Below are positions 47,482-58,342 of a stretch of 64,000 nt of DNA, piece by piece; position 1 is the first letter of the stretch, and the number at the start of each line of letters is the position of its first letter. The stretch lies in NCBI GenBank assembly GCA_030847615.1, contig JAUMIR010000005.1, forward strand, positions 164,886,596 through 164,950,595, read 5' to 3'. The DNA comes from Gambelia wislizenii. Taxonomy: Eukaryota > Chordata > Lepidosauria > Squamata > Crotaphytidae. Both the position numbers and the translations under genes were made by a program. Under the pieces are notes generated by a model that was given only the letters and a program-made list of their open reading frames with translations, did not search any database and had not been told where the DNA came from.

Positions 47482-47677
47482 CAGCCTTTCTCAACCTTTT
47501 TATCCTGGAGGAACCCATGAAACAATTTTTAGGTCTTAGGGAACCCCTGCATAAAAATTATTCTATATACTATTGCTTCCCCCCACACACACACACACAA
47601 TCACAATTTCTTTAGTAACCCCTAGCACCCTCTTGGGGAACCCTAGGGTTCCAGGGAACCCTGGTTGAGAAACACTG
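47482..47677. mobile_element. hAT MITE with exact 8-bp target duplication
   Basis: Ends CAGCCTTTCTCAACCTTTT and CTGGTTGAGAAACACTG, flanked by GTCTAAGG at 47474-47481 and 47678-47685. An 8-bp duplication is the hAT hallmark. 196 bp, with a (CA)n run in the middle. Confidence 0.9.
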
Positions 47678-47689
47678 GTCTAAGGCTTT

Positions 47690-50105
47690 GCTTTTCCCCT
47701 TATAGTTTCTATATGTGTGATTCAATTTGTGTTATCATGTGATAAGGTATGATAGTTTGCACCTGCTCAGATGCCATACACTATAACACTTCACAAATTT
47801 TTAGACTTCTGTGCTAGGGCATTAAAACAAGCTGTCAAACCCAGCTTCAAATTAAGCCCTTAAGAGAGAAACAATGGTGAGAGGAAGAGAAATGTTTACA
47901 TTGAATTACATGTCTTTTCTGAGACATAATCAGTGTTGTCAGAGGTATGAGGAAAAAATATATGAGAAAAATATATTGCTTTGCATTTGGCCGTGTATTG
48001 TTTTGCATTTTGCTAGGAATCAGTATCTGATTCAAGTCTGGCGATGATTTCCCTTCGTATGTTTTTTTTTTTTTTTTTTTGGTGGCTTTTAGGAGTGTTG
48101 AGAGTTATTTCCATTTTAAAATGTCCCTCCTAAGGTGTGTGAAAAGTGGATTGCATGTGTTTGGAGATCATCTTTGTTTCCTCCAACCCAGATTTTGAAG
48201 AGAGGGGGTTGTATCCTACATGTTCCTTCCCACCAGAGAACTTGTGAAAGGGAAACATACCCACCTACTTCTAGTTGTGGCTGTGCCCCAAAAAGGCCTT
48301 CTCCTGAGCCCTGGGAACCCTCAGTTCAAGCTTGGGATGTGGGTAGGGGGCTGCAGAGGAAAGCAATAATTGGCGGGGGGGGAATCAGACCGAAGAGGGT
48401 TGGGGGTATTTCTATATGAACATACACATGTTACTCTTCTCCAGCATAATATGTTCTAGGCTTTTCCATCTGACTGAATGCCAGGCCAGTGTGTGAATCA
48501 GCCCGAATGCCTACTGTTGCTAAAGAATTATTACTCAAAGTGGCAAAGATTTATTTCTAGCTTTAAAAAATTCTTTTAACCATGCTTCTCATTGCTCTTG
48601 AGAAAGGGGGATATTGTGTTCAGTCTAGTGGTAAGAGCCCTTGGGGCAGACAATAAAAAACATAAAAGAGAGGGTGCAGCACAGGGATTGTTCAAAATGG
48701 GCATCTTGGTCGAACGAGGACTGGAACAGAAATGAGGCCTCTTATACTGCTGAGGAAGAAGGGGTATGATGTTCCATGAGGGCATGGTGTGAAAACTGGC
48801 CCTGAGACTCTTACAGCTGTCTTAACATCAACACTCTTACTATGTCTAAGCAGTTTACAATATCTGTCTGGATCTCTTGCCATGTTGCTAGCATTGATAG
48901 GTCAGCTTTTCAGATATTGAAGCTCCTAGAGATGGCGTCTCGGATCTGACTCAGGGAGGATCCAGTTTGCCAAAGGTATGAAGGCCTCAGGTTTAATGGT
49001 GTTGGATCAAACCAGTTTCCTGTTGGCTCAGGATCTCAGATCTGGCCATCCTGGGATGGAATCTGGATCTGCTGTCTCCTCAACTAGCTCCTCTGTATCT
49101 CCTCTGTTTTCAAAGTTTGTATCTGAACTACTCACATTGACTCCTGGGAAACAACAATGTTAAAACAACAACAACGACACCTTTTGCCAATATGAGAAAG
49201 AATTTTAATCTTGGATGCTTTGTTTTACCATTAGGTACAGTGTGTTAATTTAGAGTTTCAGCTATTCCATTCCTAGTCTAACTACTGTATACAGAAAGCC
49301 ATCTCTTCACATTCTAAGAAGCATTAAGCTGTAATCCTATACCAAGCCATCTGGGGATAAATACCATTGAACTCACTATAATAGATATTTGCTGATGTAC
49401 AATTCTATATGTGATTTATATTAGATTTGTAAAGAATGTTCAGTAACATTCTTGTTCTCAGCAAGAGAGCCTCAACATTTCAAGACAACCCATTGGTGGG
49501 GGTGGAGATGTCAACCACCACAAGACTGTTTTGCATTCCTAAACATTTTTGTGAACATTTCACAAAGGAGGCCTCTGGTGCAACATATTTTTTTTTTTAA
49601 GGAAAAAAAAAACTTTACAAGATTTTTGCAAAAAGTGGAACTTTTAAAAATGTATCGAAATGGTGGGAATCTAACAAAGCAAGACAAAACTCTTGATTTG
49701 AGGGGGGATGTGAGAAGGGGATAAGTGAAGGTCTGGGACACTAATCTATACTGTGGTACTAGTTCTTTTGGACAAATGTACTGTGTAGTGAATATCTATT
49801 TTTATGCATTTGTGTGTAGGGCACAGAGAGAACAACACTTTATATGTATATACAATTATAATACAAGAAGTACACAGAACACCTTTTGAATACCTAGATT
49901 ATGAGAGAAGTTGTTTTTCAGCACCAAAATAGTATGCAATAGATAGCATCAGACAAAAACAAAAATTATTTGGATGCCAACTTCTTGAATAAGTTGGAAA
50001 GTTAGAGCAAGTGGCCTGCTTTTAAATTATGTGCGAACAACACAATTCCTGTAGATGTTGAAATCATCGTAATATATCCTGTTCACATGGAACACATTTA
50101 AATAT
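47690..50105. other. Unassigned intron
   Basis: A T-run lies at 48062-48080. Open frames of up to 94 residues have no motif. No gene recognised. Confidence 0.4.
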
Positions 50106-50107
50106 TG

Positions 50108-50610
50108 AAACCTGGGACTCATCTACTGTATATTTTGCATGCAGGTCTGGCTGGCCCATTTCTCCCCAATTACCAGCATGAAATGGGATGGAGTTCAGAC
50201 CACCACATTGGCCCATCTTTGGAGCTACCACTGCCCGTGTCTCACTGCCGGTGCCTGGAAGCTGGCCCACAGCACATGAACAAGGCCCCCTGCACGTGAC
50301 TAGCTTTGTCACATGCTGCAGGCCTGCTTCCTGGCTGTGGGAGAGTGATAGCGGGTGACAGCTGCAGCAACAGGCCAGTGTGGCAGTGTGGGCTCCTCCG
50401 GTAATGTGGGACCCAATCTGTTTTTTGCCAGCTAAAGCAGTTTTTCCCAGGTATTTTTCAAAGTGTATTTTTAAAGCTTTACTGCATCTTTGCCCTAGAG
50501 GTCGTGCAGACTGCCTGGGGGAAAAAACGGGGCAAATGTCCTGTGGTATCTCGACTGCAGGGTTCCAAGACAGGGTAAATAGGCTGTCTATACAAGGTCT
50601 AAGGCCTAAA
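50108..50610. mobile_element. Possible Harbinger-like remnant
   Basis: GC-richer block with the same style of words as the 762-bp family, and GGCTGTCTATACAAGGTCTA at its right edge resembling that family's end. The 183-residue open frame on the minus strand has no motif and is probably chance. Confidence 0.3.
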
Positions 50611-50778
50611 TCCAATACAGATAGAAAACAGTATGCTAGCAGAATTCAGTAGGTTTTTTTTTTTCCTGATTCCAAAAACAATAATGTGCTTGTTTCTGTG
50701 GTTCCTAGGTGTACTAAGGCTTGGTTCTCCATAACTGGAAACAACATTGGACACCACCACCCCTTGTGGGAAGTCTAA

Positions 50779-51107
50779 GGAGATTTTCAGATGCGATTTT
50801 CGGCACTATATATTCCAAAACAGCTCCGTTGCTGCCGCGCAACAGGGGAGCAGTTTTGGACGCCGCCGTTCCTCTGCCGAACCCCTCCGTGTCACTTCCG
50901 TGACAGAATGGAGGAAACCATGTCATATTTCATTCACGATTGTTGCCCGTGAGTGAAATATTATGCGGCTTCCTCCATTCTGTCACGGAAGTGACACGGA
51001 TGGGTTCAGCAGACGAACGGTGTCATCCAAAACTGCCCCCCTGCCGCGTGGCAGCAACGGAGCTGTTTTGGAATATATACTGCCAAAAATCGCGTCTGAA
51101 AATCTCC
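50779..51107. mobile_element. Foldback MITE, PIF/Harbinger-like (copy 2)
   Basis: Same ends (GGAGATTTTCAGA, TCTGAAAATCTCC) and the same long arms as 6293-6618. Flanks are TAA at the left and AAA at the right, so one side has probably mutated. 329 bp. The near-identity of the two copies argues for fairly recent activity. Confidence 0.8.
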
Positions 51108-51109
51108 AA

Positions 51110-51920
51110 AGATTAGATGTTGGATAGTAGTTCAAGTATCTGAAAAGGGAGAAGATACCTCAATTTTGTTGTAGTTTCTTTCTTCATTCTTCTAGTTGCC
51201 AGGAAAAGAATGGAGTATAAAAGTAGGGAGAGAGGTTAGAAAATATTTGAGGCTGACATGGTAAAGAGAGAGAAAGCACTCACTTTATTTTCAGAAAACA
51301 ATAGCAGGCATTGTTCTCTTTAACGATTACTGCAAAAAAGTGCATCATGACATAAGGTATTGTTATGTGGCCCAGTGTTTCTACATTCTGTCCCTTATAA
51401 TTTGTTGGCTGTAATTTCAACCCAAACCTCACCCTGAGCTATTGTTCTCACAAATTCAGCATTTACCCAGCACCCCCCAATCCAATCCTATTTCAGATTC
51501 CAGAAATACTTTCCTTTAAATCTTGATTCCAGCCATGTGATATGGAAGGCTACCAATTCCAGTTTCAGAATATCCTGTCTTCAAGCTCCTCCCCTGCCCT
51601 TGATGTTAATTATAATTTGGATGTGCCTGTTGGTATCAGAGTAAAGTCATCAGGCACCATAAATGATGCACATGATGTGTTCAGACTTTATCTGGTACTA
51701 GATTTTTTGCCTTGTATGTTCAATCTGATAATGTTTTCTTTTCTTTTCTTTTCTTTTTTTTTCTTTTTTTTTCTTTTTTGCAATAATGTAATAACCTTGG
51801 AGTAGTTGAGCTGTATTGTGCTTGTAGTGGTATGAAGTGATACAAATGCTCTGTAATAGCTTTTCCTCAAATGAAGATGCCACTCAATTTCTGTTTCCTT
51901 GATATGCAGTGATAAATTGT
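51110..51920. other. Unassigned intron
   Basis: A (TTTTC)n-like pyrimidine run lies at 51738-51779. Nothing coding. Confidence 0.4.
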
Positions 51921-51923
51921 GTA

Positions 51924-52149
51924 CAGTTGGCCCTCTTAATCTATGGGTTCTGCATCCGCCAATTCAACCAACCACAGCTCAAAAATATTTTTGGGAGAAA
52001 TTCCAAAAAGCAAACTTTACTCTTCACTATTTTATATAAGGGATGCCATTTTACTATGCCATTGTATATGATGGGACTGGAGCATCCACATATTTTTGTA
52101 TCCTTGGAGTTCCTGGAACCAAACCACACTGGATACTAAGGGCCCAATG
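51924..52149 (+). mobile_element. TA-flanked MITE, Tigger/pogo-like (copy i)
   Basis: CAGTTGGCCCTCTTAATC at the left, ACTAAGGGCCCAATG at the right, TA outside both, and the family core AAAAGCAAACTTTACTC and TATAAGGGATGCCATTTTAC. Confidence 0.8.
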
Positions 52150-52164
52150 TATTTACAAAATCAT

Positions 52165-53660
52165 AGTATCACAGAAGTGGAAGGGACCCTGGTAGTAATC
52201 TAGTCCAAACACTTTGCAGTTCAGGATGCCATTGCCATGTGCCTGATAGCCATCCTGTCATCTCAGTGAATCCCTTACAGAAGTAACTCTGGCAATTTTT
52301 AATGTGCGGTAATTGCAGTATATAATGCAGACAACATTTTGGGTCACTTGAAGGCAGGCCTGGAATTGTTACCATCTGTTCATAAAATTCGTTATCCCAT
52401 TGGAAGTAGCTTGTGGTGAGGCAATGTTTGAACAGGGCTGTGATGTCCTCTGGAAATATTTGTTGGATGAGTGCCATGGTGTCCATTATAGGGACATCAT
52501 TATGGGGTGAACAAGGAGACCACATCAAAGCTGATCAGTCTTTCTCCAGGTTTCAGTTCGATGTTGATTTTTTTTTTTCTATGAAATGAACTGAGTCTTT
52601 GATGTAATGGGGAGTTTATCCTATGTGGGTTTGTGATTGTGTGGCCAGAAACTTGGTCAAGTCATACGTGGGAGATCCAATGGCGCTCACTATGGGTTGG
52701 AGTGGAATGGAATCCTTGTGGATCTTGGAAAGTCCATGCAGTCTTGGTGGAAGAGCCTCTGATTTGCATAGATTCTAGTGTATGATTGGCTGGATTGATG
52801 AGTTCTTGGTCAAGGTACTTGTTTTTCTGGTGATTTTGTTGTCGGGTCTTGCTTGAGTTTTCTGTATGTTGCCGGGTCTAAGAGTTCCTTTATTTTCTGT
52901 TTGTATTTTTCTGCTTCCACAATTACCATAGCATTGCCTTTGTCTGCTGGGAAAATAATGATTTCTGGGTCTGCATTGAGATCCTTGATGGCTTTTCTTT
53001 CTTTTATGGTTTTGTTTCTGGGTGGTGGTTTTGCCTTCCTCAGGATCCTAGCTGTTTCCCCTCTTATCTCTTCTGCCTCTTCCTCTGGAAGATGTAGAGG
53101 GCAGATTCAACATGGGCTATGATGTCTTCAACTGAGATTCTGGTGGTGGTAATTGCAAAATTGCCTCCTTTGGGCAGGATTGATGTTTCTCTTTTTGAAA
53201 ATTGCCATTCTGTTAAATCGATAATAGTCCGTGATGTGTTCAGCTGGGGTTTCCATTGGTGTTTGTGGCATTTGTCAAATTTTTGCTTCTGCCTTTCAGT
53301 GTGAACCACCGTACCTTTTTCCATTTTTCTGTAGGTGAGGTTGTCAATTTTGTCCCAGTCTTGAGTGTTCATCTTTTCACTGATTTTGGGGTGGAGTGAT
53401 AATAGCTCCTTGTCTGTGTTGGCCAGGTCTTTGCAGGTGCTGTGTATTCTCTCTCGCAACAGTGCTTTTTCCATTCTGTTGTAGATTCAGTTGGCCTGTG
53501 GGGATGTTAATGTCCTTTTCGCTTTCAGGAAGTGTGGTATGGTTAACAAACAGAGTAGATGTGCTCTCCTGGTCTGGAGTTTTTCCAGTCTCCGAGTGTC
53601 TTGGAACAGTTTCTCCCCATAGAGACCTTCAATGTGAAGTCGAAGGCTTTCACGGCCGGT
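52165..53660 (-). pseudogene. Penelope-like element, decayed reverse transcriptase
   Basis: On the minus strand, 53474-53064 reads ILPKGGNFAITTTRISVEDI. Next come a L-P-A-D-K-G-N-A-M-V-I motif near 52940, typical of Penelope-like RTs, and V-P-I-M-D-T-M-A-L with TSYFQWDNEFYEQM (52528-52169), the RT region before the G-T-A-M-G-S-P-L block, which is missing. Stops and frameshifts are frequent between the pieces. Family knowledge: PLEs pair an RT with a GIY-YIG nuclease; no nuclease was seen. Inactive. Confidence 0.8.
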
Positions 53661-53790
53661 ATCCATAGGTTTTCTTTGTGTGTGTGTGTGTTTGTTTTTT
53701 TTCCTGGGCTGTGAGGCTGTGTTTTGGAAGAATTTATTTCTGATGTTTCACCCACAGAAAACCTATGGATACTGGCAACTTCACACTTCA
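53632..53790. repeat. Inverted repeat of Penelope-like terminal sequence
   Basis: GTATCCATAGGTTTTCT at 53659-53675 recurs inverted as AGAAAACCTATGGATAC at 53755-53771, and the outer flanks TGAAGT and ACTTCA also pair. In between lie a (TG)n run and TTTCTGATGTTTCACCC, a sequence usual in squamate Penelope pseudo-LTRs. Confidence 0.7.
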
Positions 53791-53909
53791 CTTATATAAG
53801 ATGGCAAAATCAAGGTTTGTTATTGGATTATTATTTTTTAAAGAATATTTTGAATCTGTGAATACTTAAATCTGTGGATACCAAATTTATGGATACAGAG
53901 GGACAACTG
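53791..53909 (-). mobile_element. TA-flanked MITE, truncated (copy j)
   Basis: Only one half remains: AGATGGCAAAATCAAGGTTT through TGTGGATACCAAATTTATGG to AGAGGGACAACTG, then TA. It abuts the Penelope-like terminal repeat. Confidence 0.7.
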
Positions 53910-53914
53910 TATAA

Positions 53915-54965
53915 CTTGGGAGAGTTATAGATAGTAGATGTAAGAGACAATCAAGCAAATGTATGTGAAAAAAGCTAGATTGTGAGACTTCACTCCTTGC
54001 TCCATGACTGATACGTTAGAGCCCACAATTAAAATAATAAGAAACTCAAGAGAGTACCCAGGATTATATGGTTCTGGATATGTAGCTGTGATTTAAATTC
54101 ATTAAATGCAAAAATACTTTTAAAATTGTCCAGTCTTCTAAAAATTTAGGAGCATCAATGAAAAATGGCACCATTTGCCATTTTTATTATATTTTAGATT
54201 GAAAAATAGGTGTCATAGAAAGGAATGTGCCTAGGGGAGACAATGTAATGTTACTCTTCAGTTTTCACAGTTGAGTCTTAATTGATGTGATGGATTCGTT
54301 TGCAATATTAATGTTTTGTACCAAAAAGACAGAGAGGAAGCCTTCCAAGGTGTATAAAATTTTTCTCCCTGTGTCCCTCCACACTGGATTTGTGTTATAC
54401 TTAAAAACTGCCTCGATTGCTCATCCCTCAGAAATTCAGTTTTTCTTGGTTTTGTCATCTTTTACAAACTGCAGTTTTCCTATTCTTGTTTATGGTGAAT
54501 CATTACAATTATTTTGAAGGAGGATGATGTGTCTTGGAAATCAGATTGAAAACTGTCATTTTGCTATAATTAGCGATGCTGCCAGAGTTGGTAATTATCT
54601 GGTTTGGAAATGCAAATATTTCCATCTGGTACAGATTTCAGCTGTATTGAGAATTTATTGTAATTCCTCCAAAAAAAGTTATGCTATGATTCCAAATGTA
54701 AAAGAAGAGTTTGTCACATATGATATATGTGTATACCATAGACAAGTGAGTGAAAGCCTGCTGCCTTTAGTGTTAAATCCTTTACTTTGGTTAAAATGCT
54801 TCTCGACTGCTGTGAAAGTATGTAAGCTACAAAGTCAGCTTGCTTTGTAGAACTACAGAGTTCTTTAATATTTACCTTTTACTCTTCATCAGACGAAGTC
54901 CTAGTTCAGATGTATGGCAAACCATACTTTTACACTATGAATGGTGGTACTAGTATCAATAAAAT
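53915..54965. other. Transposon-poor intron
   Basis: No gene recognised. Frames of 76 and 108 residues at 54287 and 54524 have no family motif. The 54540-54660 part is rich in homeodomain- and octamer-like words. Confidence 0.4.
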
Positions 54966-54971
54966 GACATT

Positions 54972-55647
54972 CCGTATATTCCTGTATACAAGACTACTTT
55001 TTAACACTTGAAAATCTCCTCAAAAGTGGGGGGGTCTTATACCCCAGTAGATCTTTTCCCCTGCTGTGATAATGATTGAAGTGTTAAATGGCCTGGGCAG
55101 TTTTCCCAGCAGATCCTTCCTCCTGCTGTGACTGCTTTGCCTTTGAAGAGTTAAATGGCCCTCCATTTAGCTCAGGAGAGTCAAAATGATGTTTCTTTTC
55201 AGGACAAGTTAGCCTAAAATTAGAATTTCTGGATTCAAACTTATCATTTTGCATCAAGTTTTGTCTATGGTGAAATTCTCTTGTCTGCCAATGTGGCTCT
55301 AAAATCATTAATATGCTCATTCATTAATGTGTTCATTCAAAAATTTGGGATTTGATAGCTTCATATTAACCAACTTACAGTATTAATGCAACCTTACTTT
55401 CCAAAGATTGAACACCACAGATATTTTTCAAAGTACCCCATGCTTTTTTAGCTGTTCTCAGTCCTTTAATTTCACAGACTATTCCATCATTTACAGCCAC
55501 TGAGCTGGCTGGCTGGTGGGGGACAGGCTTTCCAGCCAGGTGGCTGGCTGGCTGGCTGGGAGGTGGTGGCAAACTCTATATTTTAACTTAAAAATTGGGG
55601 GGTCGTCTTATGCGCCCAGTCATCTTATACACCGAAATATACAGTAG
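54972..55647. mobile_element. Terminal-inverted-repeat element, relative of 45380
   Basis: CCGTATATTCCTGTATACA and AGACTACTTTTTAACACTTG at the left; GTCGTCTTATGCGCCCAGTC and TTATACACCGAAATATACAG at the right. Contains several CTGGCTGG words at 55505-55560 but no regular minisatellite. Confidence 0.6.
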
Positions 55648-56379
55648 CTCTGATTTCTGAGTAGGGCCATGTACTTGGCATCCTGGAGGTATTCAGCCAA
55701 GTCAATGAACTCAATGAGTTGACTACACAGGGGGCTAAAATCCAGGTGAGATTTGGGCTGCTTTAGCCCAGAGCTGCAGCACATGAAATTCAGACTACAC
55801 TGGCCTGGATTTCAGCACCACAACTGTCAAGCCCATATCTGTGCTGGATTTTTACTCTTACCAGCCCTTCAGAGCTGTTACTCATGCTTCACTCTGAACT
55901 CTATGAAAAGCAAAGCACCAGTGGTACTCACCCTCTCTGAAGGCAGAACAGGCATCTAGACTCACGATAGTGGCGTGGGTGCCCATTCTGACTTCAGAGA
56001 GGGTAACTACCACTGGGCTTTGCTTTTCCCAGGGGGCCAATTGTGCACTGGAAAAGCAAAGCCCCAGTGGTAGTCATTCTTAAGCCAGAACAGGTAGCTA
56101 GCTTCACAATGGCAGGACTCATCAGACATTCTGACCTCAGGGAGCAACTACCAGTGGAGCTCTGCCTTTGGAATGAGAAGTGGTGTTGAAGAGGGGAAGA
56201 TGGTGGTACCTCAGGCAGCACTTTTCCTTCCTCTCCCCCCGCCAATCCAGTGTGGATTGATTGTTCACATGGCAGTTTTCTCTGGAGTTTCTAGCAAACT
56301 CCAGAGAAAACTGTGAGTTGTCTAAAAACCTGAATAAAGGAGTATTCACTGAGTCTGGTGTGAATAGATCTGTACAATG

Positions 56380-56393
56380 TGTTTTTCCAGCAG
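56380..56393 (+). promoter_or_regulatory. Splice-acceptor-like sequence at DIRS left end
   Basis: TGTTTTTCCAG followed by CAG: a pyrimidine tract and AG exactly at the element edge. No splicing evidence is available from sequence alone. Confidence 0.35.
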
Positions 56394-56520
56394 AGAGAGG
56401 GGAGGGAGTCCTTCAGATTGGGTATTGGCTCTGCCTCCGGCTTCAGACAGGCAGAACTATCTACAAATCAGAAAACAGCATACACTCCCCCTGGATGTGG
56501 AGCCAACCCCACAATCCCCC
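56384..56520 (+). repeat. DIRS left inverted terminal repeat
   Basis: Matches the reverse complement of 61492-61628 with few differences (for instance GGCTTCAGACAGGCAGAACT and CAAATCAGAAAACAGCATAC are shared). The first bases, TTTTCCAGCAGAGAGAGGGG, differ from the right repeat's TTTTCAGCAGAAGAGGGG. Confidence 0.9.
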
Positions 56521-56596
56521 AGTTCAGTTCTGCCTCGCTAGGGACAGGTCAGGGCTTGTTGTTGCTCCGGCGCTAGTTAGATTAGAACAAAGAATC

Positions 56597-56608
56597 CAAG
56601 ATGGCGGC
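56597..56608 (+). promoter_or_regulatory. TISU / YY1 motif over the gag start codon
   Basis: CAAGATGGCGGC is a perfect match to the TISU consensus SAASATGGCGGC, whose ATG is the start codon, and to the YY1 motif. It fixes 56601 as the likely gag start. In TISU genes transcription starts a short distance upstream, which would place the promoter at about 56560-56595, just inside the left repeat. Confidence 0.6.
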
Positions 56609-57677
56609 CCCCATGAAGAGGCACGTGCAGGGGGGAGACTTATCCTCCGAAGAGGAGGAATCCAGCCTAACCTTCGCTGGGCTGAATGCCCAGCACGGAG
56701 GTCTCTTGCTCCGCGCCCCCTCTAAGGAAGGCCCGTTGAGCCAGCTGGCGGGCGACCCCGCTACCCGCGAGCGTGATGAGGTCTCTGGACAGGAGACGGA
56801 CCACACGGCCGCGTCCACAACCGGGACGTCCGGGTCGGCTGAACAGCCCATCCGGAACGAAGACGAGGAGAACGTCGACAGCCAGGAGGATCTACCCCCT
56901 TTGGTCCTAGGAGGTAAGGAGTTGCCGCCACAGCTTGCCTCGTGGATCGCTTTGGTCATGCGGCAGACTCTGGCGGCAACCGGCCTCGGGAGCCTCCTGG
57001 GGGTGGGCAATCCCCTGACCGGGGAAGGGTGCCCCTCTTTCCCATTTAAGATCGTCCCTTTGTCCTCCAGGACTGATGGGGACAAAGCGGGGGGGGGGGT
57101 TAAAAGGAAACGGATGGCAGTGGCTGCTGCCGCGGCAACACCCCAGGGAAAGATGCCGTGCGCAAATGGGGGTGAGTCTTCCCCACCTCGAAAGAGGGCC
57201 AAGAAACTCAAACATACTCAGCTCCCAGACTGGGAAGGGGAAGGGAGCGGGGATGAAGGAACCTCTTCGTTCAAGGAGGAGTGGGAGCTCTCCTCGGAGG
57301 AGGAGGAGGAGGAAGCTGGGGAGGATGCTGCGTCTCCCAGACTGTTTGAGGCTGCCACATTTGGCGTGTTGTCAAAAAAGGTGATAAGGGCTTTGGAGCT
57401 GGAGCCTCCGCAGACTGAGGCAGGGAAGGCGACCAAAGGGGTGCCGGAAATGAGAGTGCTGGAGAAGGGAGCGAGCAACGTGGTACCCTTCCCCGAGGCA
57501 TTTAAAGAAACCCTGCTGGGTGAATGGGCTCATCCGGGGGCGTCTAGGTCCCAGCCAGCGTATGCTAAGATGTTTTTTGCCTATGGTGGAGATATCATGG
57601 ATCTGCTTAAACTGCCGGCCATTGATGCGCCGGTTGCTGGCCTGGTTTCGGGATCTCTTTTCTCGGGATGGAGATGA
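56601..57677 (+). pseudogene. DIRS gag, N-terminal part (frameshifted)
   Basis: 358 residues beginning M-A-A-P-M-K-R. Acidic stretches (SSEEEE near residue 15; ELSSEEEEEEAGED near 229-242), a basic R-K-R-A-K-K-L-K run near residues 197-204, and a proline/serine-rich middle, as in DIRS gags. The frame stops at 57677 just after L-V-S-G-S-L-F-S, where the family continues; the continuation is in another frame from 57643. A 10-base G run at 57090-57099 is another place where a base may be miscounted. Gag is thought to form the particle or RNA-binding protein. Confidence 0.8.
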
Positions 57678-58308
57678 GAATCTTAAGGCACCAGAGGATA
57701 AGAGGATTGAGACCTTTTTACGCAGGTCTCATGAGGCCTCAGCCTTGGCGGTCAGGGCTACTACTGCAGCGTCGATGTTTGCCAGGGCCTCCATCAGGTG
57801 GGCTAGGGAGGTTCTAGTCTTGCTTCCAGAGGATGAGGTCAAGATTCGACAAGGGATCAACAAAATGGCCAAGGCTTCCGCCTTTGTGGTGGACACCAGC
57901 CTGGACGCCTTTCGTTTCTCATCTAGAGTGATTGGGGCCAATGTAGCAGCCAGGCGTCAACTATGGTTGAGAAATTGGCATGCAGATAACAAGGCCAAGG
58001 CTAATCTATCTGTTTGTGCCTTTAAAGGAGGAAAGTTGTTTGGTGATACTCTGGATGAGGTTTTAGTGGAAACCAAGGACAAAAAGAAGGTGTTACCCTC
58101 CCTCCCCAAAAAGGAGGAGTGTAAGTTCTCACGCAGCAACTATCAAAATTACAGGAACTTCAAGGCAGGGAATCAAAGAGATTTCAGACATCAGAGGGGT
58201 GGTTGGAATACTCCAAGATACTTGCCCAAGGGCAAAACAAATTCCTCTGCCAAGACAAATGTTCCTCAAACATCCAAACATGGGGGCAAGCCCGGGCAGT
58301 CGCTTTGA
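57643..58308 (+). pseudogene. DIRS gag, C-terminal part in the shifted frame
   Basis: Reads WFRDLFSRDGDENLKAPEDK, then ASALAVRATTAASMFARASI, then AARRQLWLRNWHADNKAKAN and FKGGKLFGDTLDEVL. The A-rich helix, R-R-x-L-W-L-R-x-W and G-G-K-L-F-G blocks are the conserved DIRS gag C-terminal region. The tail is basic and glutamine/asparagine-rich. It ends with a stop 35 bases before the RT ATG. The first ATG of this frame (57520) lies inside the other gag frame and need not be used. Confidence 0.85.
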
Positions 58309-58342
58309 CTACTCGGGACTGCAGGTGTGAGGCAGGCTGGCC

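Noticed and set aside
50064..50615. 183-residue minus-strand frame
   Set aside because: No domain or splice context, and it lies in a GC-richer block that looks like a decayed transposon.
53700..53760. Complete hammerhead ribozyme in the Penelope-like repeat
   Set aside because: Only the GAAAC half of the core is visible; the CUGANGA half and stem II are missing in this copy.
56582..57211. 209-residue antisense frame across gag
   Set aside because: Shadow of the GC-rich gag sequence on the other strand; the plus frame has the conserved gag structure and start motif.
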